Positions 1 through 6,761 of a stretch of 11,451 nt of DNA are shown piece by piece (position 1 is the stretch's first letter; each line of letters starts with the position of its first letter). A program made the position numbers and the translations under genes. Origin of the DNA: Clostridiaceae bacterium (GTDB lineage Bacteria; Bacillota; Clostridia; Oscillospirales; Acutalibacteraceae); NCBI GenBank assembly GCA_016295355.1, contig JAEDLK010000039.1, positions 1 through 11,451 on the forward strand, written 5' to 3'. Under the pieces are notes generated by a model that was not told the DNA's origin, did not search any database, and worked only from the letters and a program-made list of their open reading frames with translations.

Positions 1-85
1 TAAGATTTAAGTACTTTTTAAGTTCTTCCGCCGCATAGCAAACGGTTTTGTCGTGCCCCACACGAGCAATGCTGATACAATTCAT
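1..85 (-). CDS. N-terminal fragment of an unidentified protein, possibly DUF4838/alpha-glucuronidase N-terminal-like
   Basis: Only the first 28 codons are inside the window; the gene runs off the left edge. The ATG is at 85-83, preceded by the ribosome binding site AAGGAAG (100-94 read on the minus strand). The visible peptide starts MNCISIARVGHDKT and continues with an AAEELKKYL segment. A strand followed by an amphipathic AAxELxxYL helix is typical of the small N-terminal domain of DUF4838 and GH67-like carbohydrate-active proteins. That resemblance is by eye over a very short stretch, so the family is a guess. It follows the clpX terminator on the same strand and has its own candidate promoter, so it is probably an independent unit. 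I am fairly sure this is a real gene start and unsure of its function. Confidence 0.5.
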   Translation of the reverse strand, partial: MNCISIARVGHDKTVCYAAEELKKYLNL

Positions 86-105
86 AAATGATACTTCCTT
101 TTATC

Positions 106-114
106 ATCATAGCA
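106..114 (-). promoter_or_regulatory. Candidate extended -10 promoter for the left-edge gene
   Basis: On the minus strand the motif TGCTATGAT has the form of an extended -10 element (TG, one base, TATGAT at 111-106). No good -35 box lies 16-18 bases upstream, as is common for extended -10 promoters. The predicted transcription start near 99 would leave a leader of about 15 nt and place the ribosome binding site at the very 5' end. That is unusually short, so the call is tentative. Confidence 0.35.
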
Positions 115-278
115 GAAAGAAACGCAAAAGACTAACACAATTTTTCTGATTTTTTATAAACCGTACGATTTTTTACTGACGCCGCTCATTCGATCCAAAG
201 GCACGGGTTGTGTGTCAATTCTTCAAGCAATGCGGGTCAGCCTCATCATAAGGTGTCCTACTCAAAAGGCTGTGCGAC

Positions 279-342
279 AATAAAAAGCAGGTTTGTCATA
301 AAAAGATACACCACATTACTTCTTTTTGTCACAAACCTGCCT
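279..342 (-). terminator. Long-stem terminator downstream of clpX
   Basis: Two 20-base arms at 287-306 and 321-340 are inverted repeats with two mismatches around a 14-base loop. On the minus strand the hairpin begins about 12 bases after the clpX stop and is followed by TTTTTATT (286-279), so it fits a Rho-independent terminator for tig-clpP-clpX. The outer ten base pairs (GCAGGTTTGT and its partner) are perfect. On the plus strand the hairpin is followed only by CCTTATTATG, so it should act mainly in the minus direction. Confidence 0.8.
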
Positions 343-351
343 TATTATGAC

Positions 352-1602
352 TTAAGATGCCTTACGAACCAGTTGTGCCTCGCCACCGTTCACCGTATCA
401 CGGGTGATGACAATTTTCTCAACCGATGGCTCGGAGGGAATCTCAAACATATATTTTTGTAAGGTGCCCTCGATAATGGAACGCAAACCGCGAGCACCGG
501 TCTTACGCTCAACCGTTAACTCGGCGATACGCTTTAGTGCCTCTTTATCAAAGGACAGCTCAACACCATCCAAGGAAAACAGCGCCTGATACTGCTTAAC
601 AACCGAATTTTTAGGCTCAGTCATAATCCGTACCAGCGTATCAGTGTCCATGCCCTTCAGGGCGGTAATCACCGGAAGGCGTCCCACCAACTCGGGAATC
701 AAACCGAACTTGACCAAATCCTGATGCGTGGCAACCTCGCTTAACGCTAAAGCCTCCAGCGATTGCGGCGAACGAACCTGTGCGCCGAAGCCCAGGCTAC
801 TGCCGCCGATTCGCCGTTCGATCACCTTGTCCATGCCGTCAAAAGCGCCGGCACAGATAAAGAGAATGTTAGTGGTATCTATTTGAATAAACTCCTGTTG
901 TGGATGCTTGCGTCCACCCTGCGGAGGGACATTGGCTACCGTGCCCTCTAAAATTTTTAAGAGCGCCTGCTGTACGCCCTCACCGCTGACATCTCTGGTG
1001 ATTGATGTATTTTCAGACTTACGGGCAATTTTATCGATTTCGTCAATATAAATAATGCCCCGTTGTGCCCGTTCAACATCAAAATCAGCCGCTTGAATCA
1101 GACGAAGCAGAATGTTTTCAACATCCTCACCGACATAACCGGCCTCGGTCAGTGTTGTAGCGTCGGTAATAGCAATCGGCACATCAAGAATTCGTGCCAA
1201 GGTTTGTGCTAACAGAGTTTTGCCGACACCGGTCGGTCCTAACATCAGCACATTGCTCTTGGACAATTCAACCGAATTGTCCTTTTGTTTATAAACCCGT
1301 TTATAATGATTGTAAACCGCCACTGACAGTGTGCGTTTAGCATCATCCTGCCCGATGACATACTCATCCAACCGCTGTTTGATTTCAGCCGGTTTTGGTA
1401 AAACAAACTCCTTGGCCTGTTTCTTTTGACGGGAAGTCGGCTTAATCGGCTCCTCATCAAACAGTAATGAATTACAGAAGCTGATGCAGCCGTCACAAAT
1501 ATAAACACCGGGTCCTTCAATTAAACGACCGACCTCATCCTGCGTTTTGCCGCAAAACGAGCAACGAATTGTTCCTTTTGTGTCATTATCCTTAACAGCC
1601 AT
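352..1602 (-). CDS. clpX: ATP-dependent Clp protease ATP-binding subunit ClpX
   Basis: ClpX is the cytoplasmic AAA+ unfoldase that recognises tagged substrates and threads them into ClpP. The 416-residue product has every family landmark: an N-terminal zinc-binding domain with Cys14, Cys17, Cys36 and Cys39; Walker A GPTGVGKT at 122-129; the GYVG pore loop at 155-158; Walker B IIYIDE at 183-188; the RKH pore loop at 231-233; a ClpP-docking loop reading LGF at 270-272 (usual consensus I/L/V-G-F); the arginine-finger region PELVGRLP at 303-310; and the sensor-2 GAR at 369-371. Length is normal. The ATG is preceded by TTGAGG in a 13-base gap after the clpP stop, so the two are co-transcribed and probably made together. 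No promoter of its own is evident. A strong terminator follows. Confidence 0.98.
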   Translation of the reverse strand: MAVKDNDTKGTIRCSFCGKTQDEVGRLIEGPGVYICDGCISFCNSLLFDEEPIKPTSRQKKQAKEFVLPKPAEIKQRLDEYVIGQDDAKRTLSVAVYNHYKRVYKQKDNSVELSKSNVLMLGPTGVGKTLLAQTLARILDVPIAITDATTLTEAGYVGEDVENILLRLIQAADFDVERAQRGIIYIDEIDKIARKSENTSITRDVSGEGVQQALLKILEGTVANVPPQGGRKHPQQEFIQIDTTNILFICAGAFDGMDKVIERRIGGSSLGFGAQVRSPQSLEALALSEVATHQDLVKFGLIPELVGRLPVITALKGMDTDTLVRIMTEPKNSVVKQYQALFSLDGVELSFDKEALKRIAELTVERKTGARGLRSIIEGTLQKYMFEIPSEPSVEKIVITRDTVNGGEAQLVRKAS

Positions 1603-1615
1603 TTACATACCTCAA

Positions 1616-2203
1616 TTATCGTTTGGCAATTACTTTATCCACCAGTCCGTACTCCTTGGATTCCTCGGCTGTCATCCAATTATCACGATCAGTGTCAACA
1701 CGAATCTGCTCAATCGGCTTGCCGGTCGCTTCAGACAGCATACGGTTTAGATTTTCTCTGGTACGCTCAATATGCTTGGCGTTAATTAAAATATCACTGG
1801 CCTGGCCTTGTGCACCACCGGAGGGCTGATGAATCATGACTTCAGCATTGGGTAAAGCATACCGCTTACCCTTTGTTCCGGCAGACAGAAGGAATGCTCC
1901 CATACTGGCGGCCATTCCCAAACAAATGGTGGAAACATCACACTTGATATACTGCATGGTGTCATAGATCGCCAAACCGGCCGACACACTGCCTCCGGGG
2001 CTGTTGATGTAAAAGTTGATATCCTTATCGGGATCCTGGCTCTCTAAATACAACATCTGAGCTACAATTAAACTGGCAGAGGCGTCGTCCACCGGTCCGT
2101 TGAGCATCACAATACGATCGTTTAACAAACGGGAAAAAATGTCGTAGGATCGCTCCCCGCGACTCGTTTGTTCAATGACGTAGGGCACTAAGTTCATATT
2201 CAT
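1616..2203 (-). CDS. clpP: ATP-dependent Clp protease proteolytic subunit ClpP
   Basis: ClpP is the tetradecameric serine protease that degrades proteins delivered by ClpX or ClpC. The 195-residue sequence has the catalytic triad: Ser100 in GMAASMGAF, His125 in MIHQPSGG and Asp174 in DTDRDNW, with His-Asp spacing matching E. coli ClpP. The INSPGGSV oxyanion region is at 66-73. The start at 2203 has a strong AAAGGAGG site about 7 bases upstream; a second ATG two codons in would give nearly the same protein. It lies 53 bases after tig and 13 bases before clpX, the classic tig-clpP-clpX order. I see no terminator or convincing promoter in the tig-clpP gap. Confidence 0.98.
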   Translation of the reverse strand: MNMNLVPYVIEQTSRGERSYDIFSRLLNDRIVMLNGPVDDASASLIVAQMLYLESQDPDKDINFYINSPGGSVSAGLAIYDTMQYIKCDVSTICLGMAASMGAFLLSAGTKGKRYALPNAEVMIHQPSGGAQGQASDILINAKHIERTRENLNRMLSEATGKPIEQIRVDTDRDNWMTAEESKEYGLVDKVIAKR

Positions 2204-2256
2204 AAGAATAACCTCCTTTTATGACAGTATGAACAAAAGCAAAAAGATATAATCAA

Positions 2257-3738
2257 TTATTCCTCTGTTTTCTTCGTGGTCTTTTTAGCAGCCGTTTTCT
2301 TGGCGGCCGGTTTCTTTTCCCCATCGTCAGTCTTTTCGGCAGCAGTTTTTTTAGCGGCTGATTTCTGAGCGACAGGCTTATCAGCGCTCTCAGTCTTCTT
2401 GGCTGTCGATTTCTTAGCAGCCGGCTTCTTCTCAGTTTCAGCCTTAGCCTCAACCTCGGTGATGACAGCCGTACTCTTAATCAGCTCAAGAGCCTTCTGA
2501 ACAGCCAAATCCTTTTTGATTTCCTCAGGGGGAACGGCATTCTTAACTTGCTCAACCGTAATAGAATAATCCTTGGCCATCTTCTCGTAGGACTCGTCAA
2601 CATCCTTATCCTCAACCGTGATGTTTTCAAGCTCAACAATTTTTTCCAAAGCCAAACGCATCTTAACCTGCTTTTCGGCCTGCGGACGGAATGTCTTGGA
2701 AAATTCCTCCATAGTGCTTCCTGTATACTTCATGTAGGTTTCGAGGTTCATGCCCTGCATCTGCAAGCGGTAATCAAAATCACGAACATCCTGCTTGACA
2801 CGATTTTCGTACATAGCCTCGGGAATTTCACCCTTAATGCTGTCCACAACCTGTGAAAGCAAAGCTGTTTCTGTTTCGTCCTCCGCCGCTTTCTTTTTGC
2901 GCTCTAAAGCCTTGGCCTTCAAATCGGCACGCAGTTCCTTCAAGGTATCAAATTCGCTGACATCCTTGGCAAACTCATCATCGATGGTAGGCAACTCACG
3001 CTTTTTAATCTCGTGAACCGTCACCTTAAATACCGCATCTTTACCGGCCAGTTCTTCGGCATGATAATCGGTCGGGAAGGTCACATTTACATCAAAGGAA
3101 TCATTGGTATGATGGCCAATCACCTGATCTTCAAAACCCGGGATAAACTGGCCGGAACCTAAGGTCAGTGAATAGGACTCACCCTTGCCACCCTCAAAGG
3201 CCTTGCCGTCAACAAAGCCTTCATAGTCGATAACGGCAATATCGTCCTTCTGTGCGGCACGATCCTCAACAGCCACCATGCGGGCATTGCGCTCGGCCAT
3301 GGCCTTGACAGCCTCGTCAACCTCGGCCTTTTCAACCTTAACGGCCACGCGCTCGGCCGTCAAGCCCTTGTAAGTGCCGATTTCGATTTCCGGCTTAACA
3401 GTCAGCGTCACCTTAAAGTCAGCACCGTCTTCCTTACTAATGGAAACCAAATCGAAATCCATTTTATCATCAACAATCTCAACGCCGGCTTCTTTGGCGG
3501 CATCGTCCAAAGCCGAACCGTACAAGGTATTGAAAGCCTCTTCAAAGAAAGCTTCTGCACCGTAGAACTTTTCAATAATATGTAAAGGAGCCTTACCTTT
3601 ACGGAAGCCCGGAACGGTAATTTTTTTACCTTGCTCACGCATAACCCGATTCAAAGCATCTCTAAAGGCTTCTCCGTCGATGACAACCTCCAGTTCGTAC
3701 CGGTTTGTGTCAACCTTTTTAGCATTTTTCAAACTCAT
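2257..3738 (-). CDS. tig: Trigger factor with Lys/Ala-rich C-terminal extension
   Basis: Trigger factor is the ribosome-bound chaperone and peptidyl-prolyl isomerase that meets nascent chains at the exit tunnel. The ribosome-docking signature GFRKGKAP is at residues 44-51, an FKBP-type domain runs from about 165 to 250 (DYEGFVDGKAFEGG at 171-184, FIPGFEDQVIG near 198-208), and a SurA-like helical chaperone domain fills roughly 255-430. The protein has 493 residues, whereas the family usually has about 430. The excess is a tail at 431-493 with about 20 Lys and 15 Ala in 63 residues, built of PAAKK/TAKK units and probably disordered. It is in frame and ends in a clean stop. The ATG follows GGAGG. 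It is first in a probable tig-clpP-clpX operon. Confidence 0.97.
   Translation of the reverse strand: MSLKNAKKVDTNRYELEVVIDGEAFRDALNRVMREQGKKITVPGFRKGKAPLHIIEKFYGAEAFFEEAFNTLYGSALDDAAKEAGVEIVDDKMDFDLVSISKEDGADFKVTLTVKPEIEIGTYKGLTAERVAVKVEKAEVDEAVKAMAERNARMVAVEDRAAQKDDIAVIDYEGFVDGKAFEGGKGESYSLTLGSGQFIPGFEDQVIGHHTNDSFDVNVTFPTDYHAEELAGKDAVFKVTVHEIKKRELPTIDDEFAKDVSEFDTLKELRADLKAKALERKKKAAEDETETALLSQVVDSIKGEIPEAMYENRVKQDVRDFDYRLQMQGMNLETYMKYTGSTMEEFSKTFRPQAEKQVKMRLALEKIVELENITVEDKDVDESYEKMAKDYSITVEQVKNAVPPEEIKKDLAVQKALELIKSTAVITEVEAKAETEKKPAAKKSTAKKTESADKPVAQKSAAKKTAAEKTDDGEKKPAAKKTAAKKTTKKTEE
2278..2430 (-). repeat. Imperfect PAAKK-type coding repeats in the trigger factor tail
   Basis: Two 13-residue units of the tail, KKPAAKKSTAKKT (residues 437-449, bases 2430-2392) and KKPAAKKTAAKKT (residues 475-487, bases 2316-2278), are identical at 11 of 13 positions. 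A looser related unit, KSAAKKTAAEKT, lies between them (residues 459-470). The repetition is clearer in the protein than in the DNA, where synonymous changes are frequent. This suggests an old repeat kept by selection on composition rather than a recent slippage product. Confidence 0.6.
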
Positions 3739-3769
3739 AACATAACCTCCGCATAAATTGTCAAACTAT

Positions 3770-3778
3770 ACTATAGCA
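3770..3778 (-). promoter_or_regulatory. Candidate extended -10 promoter for tig-clpP-clpX
   Basis: On the minus strand TGCTATAGT (3778-3770) resembles an extended -10 element, and the transcript would start about 25 bases before the tig ATG. No good -35 box is present at the usual spacing. An A/T-rich inverted repeat with TACAA/TTGTA arms (about 3797-3809) lies just upstream and could be a protein site or a weak terminator remnant. I saw no CIRCE element and only one half of a possible CtsR-like TTTGAC site (3760s), so heat-shock control is not supported. Confidence 0.4.
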
Positions 3779-3860
3779 CATAAATACGATAATTTCTACA
3801 ATTTTTGTAAAATTTTTTCAACTTTTTCCATTGTCCGCTCTATAATGGGTCATTCAGCCT

Positions 3861-4550
3861 CTAACGGCCGATTTTTCGGATAAAAAGGGGCGTAAAAGAT
3901 AATAAATCACAGGAAATGGGTTTCAGCGTGATGCCGTCTGCCTCGCCGACCAAACCATGTGAACCGCCGCCGTGGATATGACCATGATAAACTTTCTGAA
4001 CATCATAAGCCTTCAACACATCCAACAGCTCTTCGACGCGTGTATTGGCATACGCCGGCGGAAAGTGCATAAACACAATCGGTTCCTTACCGGCCGTCTT
4101 TGCCATTTGCAAAGAGCGTTCCAAACGACCGGCTTCACGACGGATGATCAAACGATCGGCTTCCTTTTCACCCGACCAACCCCGACTGCCACACACGGCA
4201 CAGTCATCCAAAAGAATGCAATCATTATAAACGATTCTAACCGACTGAATCTGTTGCTCCTTAAAAAATGCCGTGATTTTTGAAACGGTCGGCCACCACA
4301 AATCATGATTTCCTTTAAGAAGAATCTTTTGACCGGGCAGTTGTTCCAAAAAGCGAAAATCTTCTATCGTTTCATCGAGCTTTAAGCCCCAGGAAAAGTC
4401 ACCCGGCAGTACCACAACGTCCTGCGGAGTAACAAGGCGGTTCCAGTTTGCCGTCAAGCGCTCCACATAATGATCCCAACCGCTAAACACATCCATAGGC
4501 TTGTCCGCACCAAACGATAAATGAAGATCACTGATAGCGTATAAATCCAT
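3861..4550 (-). CDS. Calcineurin-like metallophosphoesterase (COG1768-like phosphohydrolase)
   Basis: The 229-residue product has the full set of dimetal phosphoesterase motifs: D-x-H (Asp8, His10 in SDLHL), GD (Gly50-Asp51 in LPGDFSW), GNHD (80-83), His162 in MHFPP, and GHIH (190-193). The protein should therefore be a soluble hydrolase binding two metal ions, but its substrate cannot be read from sequence. The WGLKLDET and WWPTVSKI segments recall the poorly characterised COG1768 group of Firmicutes phosphohydrolases. There is no signal peptide. The ATG has GAGAGG about 6 bases upstream. It lies 122 bases before tig on the same strand without a clear terminator between them, so some read-through into tig is possible. 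A divergent DUF1540 gene starts 81 bases away. Confidence 0.9.
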   Translation of the reverse strand: MDLYAISDLHLSFGADKPMDVFSGWDHYVERLTANWNRLVTPQDVVVLPGDFSWGLKLDETIEDFRFLEQLPGQKILLKGNHDLWWPTVSKITAFFKEQQIQSVRIVYNDCILLDDCAVCGSRGWSGEKEADRLIIRREAGRLERSLQMAKTAGKEPIVFMHFPPAYANTRVEELLDVLKAYDVQKVYHGHIHGGGSHGLVGEADGITLKPISCDLLSFTPLFIRKIGR

Positions 4551-4601
4551 TTATTACCTCTCATTCTGATGTATGATATACACACACAGGGCATACTAAA
4601 C

Positions 4602-4617
4602 TCGACCGATAGGTCGA
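4602..4617 (+). promoter_or_regulatory. Small inverted repeat before the DUF1540 ribosome binding site
   Basis: TCGACC-GATA-GGTCGA is a perfect 6-bp inverted repeat with a 4-base loop. It lies in the 81-base divergent gap between the phosphoesterase and the DUF1540 gene and ends directly before the AAAGGA ribosome binding site of the latter. It could be an mRNA hairpin next to the start site or a repressor operator. It is short enough to be a chance event. A TATGAT at 4572-4577 is a possible -10 for the DUF1540 gene, but it lacks a -35 box. Confidence 0.35.
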
Positions 4618-4631
4618 AAGGATGAGTAAGA

Positions 4632-4799
4632 ATGACAGAACAAAACAAAAACACCATTAGCGGCGTTACCTGTGACGCCAAGAACTGCATCCATCACGCC
4701 GCGGATGACCGATGCACCGCAAACGGCATCAAGGTCGGCTATTGCAGTTCCTGCAACTGTTCTGAAACAGCTTGCACCACCTTCCGTCAGAAAGACTGA
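4632..4799 (+). CDS. DUF1540 family small cysteine-rich protein
   Basis: This 55-residue ORF starts MTEQNKNTISGVTCDAKNC and ends TTFRQKD. It carries seven cysteines (14, 19, 28, 38, 41, 43, 48) in a GVxCDxxNCxxH...CxAxxIxVG...CxTF arrangement, which matches the DUF1540 family common in Clostridia and other Firmicutes. The cysteine spacing suggests a small metal-binding (probably zinc) module; the cellular role of the family is unknown to me. The ATG at 4632 has AAAGGA nine bases upstream. It is the only plus-strand gene among minus-strand neighbours, so it must have its own promoter, and a bidirectional terminator begins at its stop codon. Confidence is high that it is a gene and moderate for the family name. 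Confidence 0.85.
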   Translation: MTEQNKNTISGVTCDAKNCIHHAADDRCTANGIKVGYCSSCNCSETACTTFRQKD

Positions 4800-4840
4800 C
4801 ACAAAAGAGCGTCCGTTGACCCGGGCGCTCTTTTGTGTCA
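4797..4840. terminator. Bidirectional terminator between DUF1540 gene and yraN
   Basis: A 19-bp stem (4797-4815 with 4822-4840, one G-U pair in the RNA) closes a 6-base loop. The left arm begins at the TGA stop of the DUF1540 gene. The GC-rich core GAGCG/CGCTC is flanked by AAAA on one side and TTTT on the other, so either strand gives a GC hairpin followed by U residues. It can end the plus-strand DUF1540 transcript and the converging minus-strand rplS-yraN transcript. Confidence 0.85.
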
Positions 4841-4935
4841 ATAAAACCACATACGGTTTTGCTTGCCGACATTCCCGCACGACTTTGCCATCATGCCTTG
4901 CACTTGCAAAGCGTGTTAGATTTGATGAGTTTGAC

Positions 4936-5307
4936 TTATTCGTCAGCCAAAAAAGCACCTTTTATATAATTCAGACGAAATCGAGGGCTTGTTCCTTCGG
5001 GTAGTACGGTGACTTCACAGACATCAAACCGATAACGGTACGTCTCCCCTGTTTTGCGGATGAAATCCAATGCCGTCATGCGAATGCGTCGTCTTTTGGG
5101 TGCATCAACCGCTTCGGACGGGGAAACCAACGAATAAAGGGCTCTGGTTTTAACCTCAACAAACAGCAAAAGATCTTCCTTTTGTGCCACAATATCAATC
5201 TCACCGTAACGGGAATGATAATTGGTTTTGAAGATCAAAAAGCCGTATCTTCGCAAATAATCGGCCGTCAATTGCTCACCTATTTTTCCGTAGTCCTGAT
5301 CAATCAT
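4936..5307 (-). CDS. yraN: UPF0102 family protein YraN (nuclease-fold)
   Basis: The 123-residue product has the UPF0102 hallmarks: GEQLTADYLRRYG at 10-22 and the restriction-endonuclease-like core GEIDIV (Glu36, Asp38) followed by FVEVKTR (Glu51, Lys53). This D...ExK pattern is that of the PD-(D/E)XK nuclease fold. Family members are thought to act in DNA metabolism or competence, but a specific substrate is not established to my knowledge. Length is normal. The ATG (5307-5305) overlaps the rnhB stop by four bases (ATGA), so translation is coupled. It is the last gene of the rplS-lepB-rbgA-rnhB-yraN cluster, a common pairing with rnhB in bacteria. The bidirectional terminator lies about 100 bases downstream. 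Confidence 0.93.
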   Translation of the reverse strand: MIDQDYGKIGEQLTADYLRRYGFLIFKTNYHSRYGEIDIVAQKEDLLLFVEVKTRALYSLVSPSEAVDAPKRRRIRMTALDFIRKTGETYRYRFDVCEVTVLPEGTSPRFRLNYIKGAFLADE

Positions 5308-5903
5308 AATATTTTCTTAAGAAACGACAGCCGATGCACCTCGCAGGGGCCGAGCCGCCGTATAGCCTCCACATGAGCCTTTGTGCCGTAACCCTTATGA
5401 GCCGAAAATCCGTAACCGGGATACTGCGTTTCATAGGTGCAAAGCAGTCGATCTCTCGTCACCTTTGCCAAAATCGAGGCTGCTGCAATACTCATAGATC
5501 TTGCGTCTCCCTTAACGGCCGGTTCCCCCGGGATTGTCAAGCCTTTCGGCAACAAATTGCCGTCAATTAGGGCATAATCAGCCGGCACGGATAAACCGTC
5601 GATAGCACGGTTCATAGCCAAAAAGGTTGCCTGCAAAATATTCAACGATTCAATCTCTTGAAGCGTTCCAAAGGCGATGCAATACGCAACAGCCTGTTCT
5701 TTAATTTTATCATACAGTTGCTCACGCTTTTGTTCGGTCAATTTCTTGGAATCATCCAATCCGGGCAAATCAACCGTTTCGGGAAGAATAACCGCCGCCG
5801 CACAAACCGGTCCTGCCAACGGCCCACGACCGGCCTCATCCACACCGCAAATGCGGGTGTAGCCTTTGCCTTTGGCGTTATTCTCCAAAGAAAAATCCGG
5901 CAC
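5304..5903 (-). CDS. rnhB: Ribonuclease HII
   Basis: RNase HII removes ribonucleotides misincorporated into DNA and degrades RNA in RNA-DNA hybrids. The 199-residue protein has the signature VDEAGRGPLAGPV with Asp22 and Glu23, Asp114 in ALIDGN and Asp133 in KGDARSMSIAAAS, giving the DEDD active site, plus the conserved GYGTKAH at 171-177. The start is a GTG at 5903-5901, directly abutting the TAG stop of rbgA (5906-5904), with AAAGGG about eight bases upstream inside the rbgA end; no ATG occurs before the active site. The stop overlaps yraN by four bases. It is translated as part of the lepB-rbgA-rnhB-yraN set, as expected for this Firmicutes neighbourhood. Confidence 0.96.
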   Translation of the reverse strand: MPDFSLENNAKGKGYTRICGVDEAGRGPLAGPVCAAAVILPETVDLPGLDDSKKLTEQKREQLYDKIKEQAVAYCIAFGTLQEIESLNILQATFLAMNRAIDGLSVPADYALIDGNLLPKGLTIPGEPAVKGDARSMSIAAASILAKVTRDRLLCTYETQYPGYGFSAHKGYGTKAHVEAIRRLGPCEVHRLSFLKKIL

Positions 5904-6761
5904 CTACTTCACCCTTTCCAGTGTCATACGACCGAGCTTTCCGTTTCGGTACTCCTCCAATAAAGCGGCCGCCGCTCTTTCGGTGTCAAACTCGCCGCCG
6001 CGGCACCGCATTCCTCGCCGTTGTGCCAAAACGCAAAGCATCTCATACGGTTCCGTAGCGGAAGCGTCAATGCCGTATTTTTCGGTCAAAACGGCCGGAT
6101 AACGCTGCGCCAACAGTTCCAAAAAGCGCACAGCCAAGGTTTCTTTATCTAGCACATGATCGGCCACAGCGCCGGTAAAGGCTAAATGCTCACCGATCGT
6201 TCGATCGGCGAATTTCGGCCATAATACACCCGGCGTATCAAGCAGTTCCAGTTGCCGCCCGGTGCTGAACCATTGATTGCCTCGGGTCACACCCGGACGG
6301 TTTTCAACCACCGCCTTGTTCTTTCCTGCCAACCGATTTATTAAGGTGGATTTACCCACATTGGGAATACCGGCCACCATCACACGCAAAGGTTTTCCGA
6401 CCATTCCTTTGGCACGATAAGACTCCAAACGGTCTGCACAGACCGTTTGGACGCTCTTAAAAAACTGATCCAATCCCTTGCCGGATTTGCAATCTACCGG
6501 CAGAGCCGTGAAGCCCACGGCCGACAAAGCCTCTATCCACTCCGCCGTGGCGGCCGGATCGGCCATATCACATTTATTCAACAGTACCAAATAAGGTTTT
6601 TTGCCAACCAAAGCCGGCAAATCGGGGTTGCGACTGGAAACCGGAATTCTGGCATCGACAATTTCGGCCACGGCGTCGACTAAATCAATGTCCTGTTCCA
6701 TCTGCCGGCGCGTCTTGGTCATGTGACCCGGAAACCACTGAATATATTGTGCCTCACTCAT
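5904..6761 (-). CDS. rbgA: Ribosome biogenesis GTPase RbgA (YlqF)
   Basis: RbgA is a circularly permuted GTPase needed for late 50S subunit assembly. From the chosen ATG at 6761 the protein has 285 residues. It starts MSEAQYIQWFPGHMTKTRR, the conserved N-terminus of the family. The permuted motif order is visible: G4 NKCD at 62-65, then G1 GIPNVGKST at 131-139, then G3 DTPG at 175-178, followed by the C-terminal RNA-binding domain. The reading frame is open 24 codons further upstream, but that extension (starting MILVTFWV) lies inside lepB and is unlike the family, so the internal ATG is preferred. This ATG overlaps the lepB stop by eight bases and has a weak GGAAAA site, suggesting coupled translation. 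The TAG stop abuts the rnhB GTG. Confidence 0.96.
   Translation of the reverse strand: MSEAQYIQWFPGHMTKTRRQMEQDIDLVDAVAEIVDARIPVSSRNPDLPALVGKKPYLVLLNKCDMADPAATAEWIEALSAVGFTALPVDCKSGKGLDQFFKSVQTVCADRLESYRAKGMVGKPLRVMVAGIPNVGKSTLINRLAGKNKAVVENRPGVTRGNQWFSTGRQLELLDTPGVLWPKFADRTIGEHLAFTGAVADHVLDKETLAVRFLELLAQRYPAVLTEKYGIDASATEPYEMLCVLAQRRGMRCRGGEFDTERAAAALLEEYRNGKLGRMTLERVK

Noticed and set aside
3739..3860. CIRCE or CtsR heat-shock operator before tig
   Set aside because: No TTAGCACTC/GAGTGCTAA pair is present, and only a single TTTGAC half-site is seen, without the tandem repeat CtsR needs.
4596..4958. A 120-codon minus-strand open frame opposite the DUF1540 gene
   Set aside because: It lies over the DUF1540 gene and its terminator, its product resembles no family I know, and the plus-strand cysteine pattern is clearly the real coding signal.
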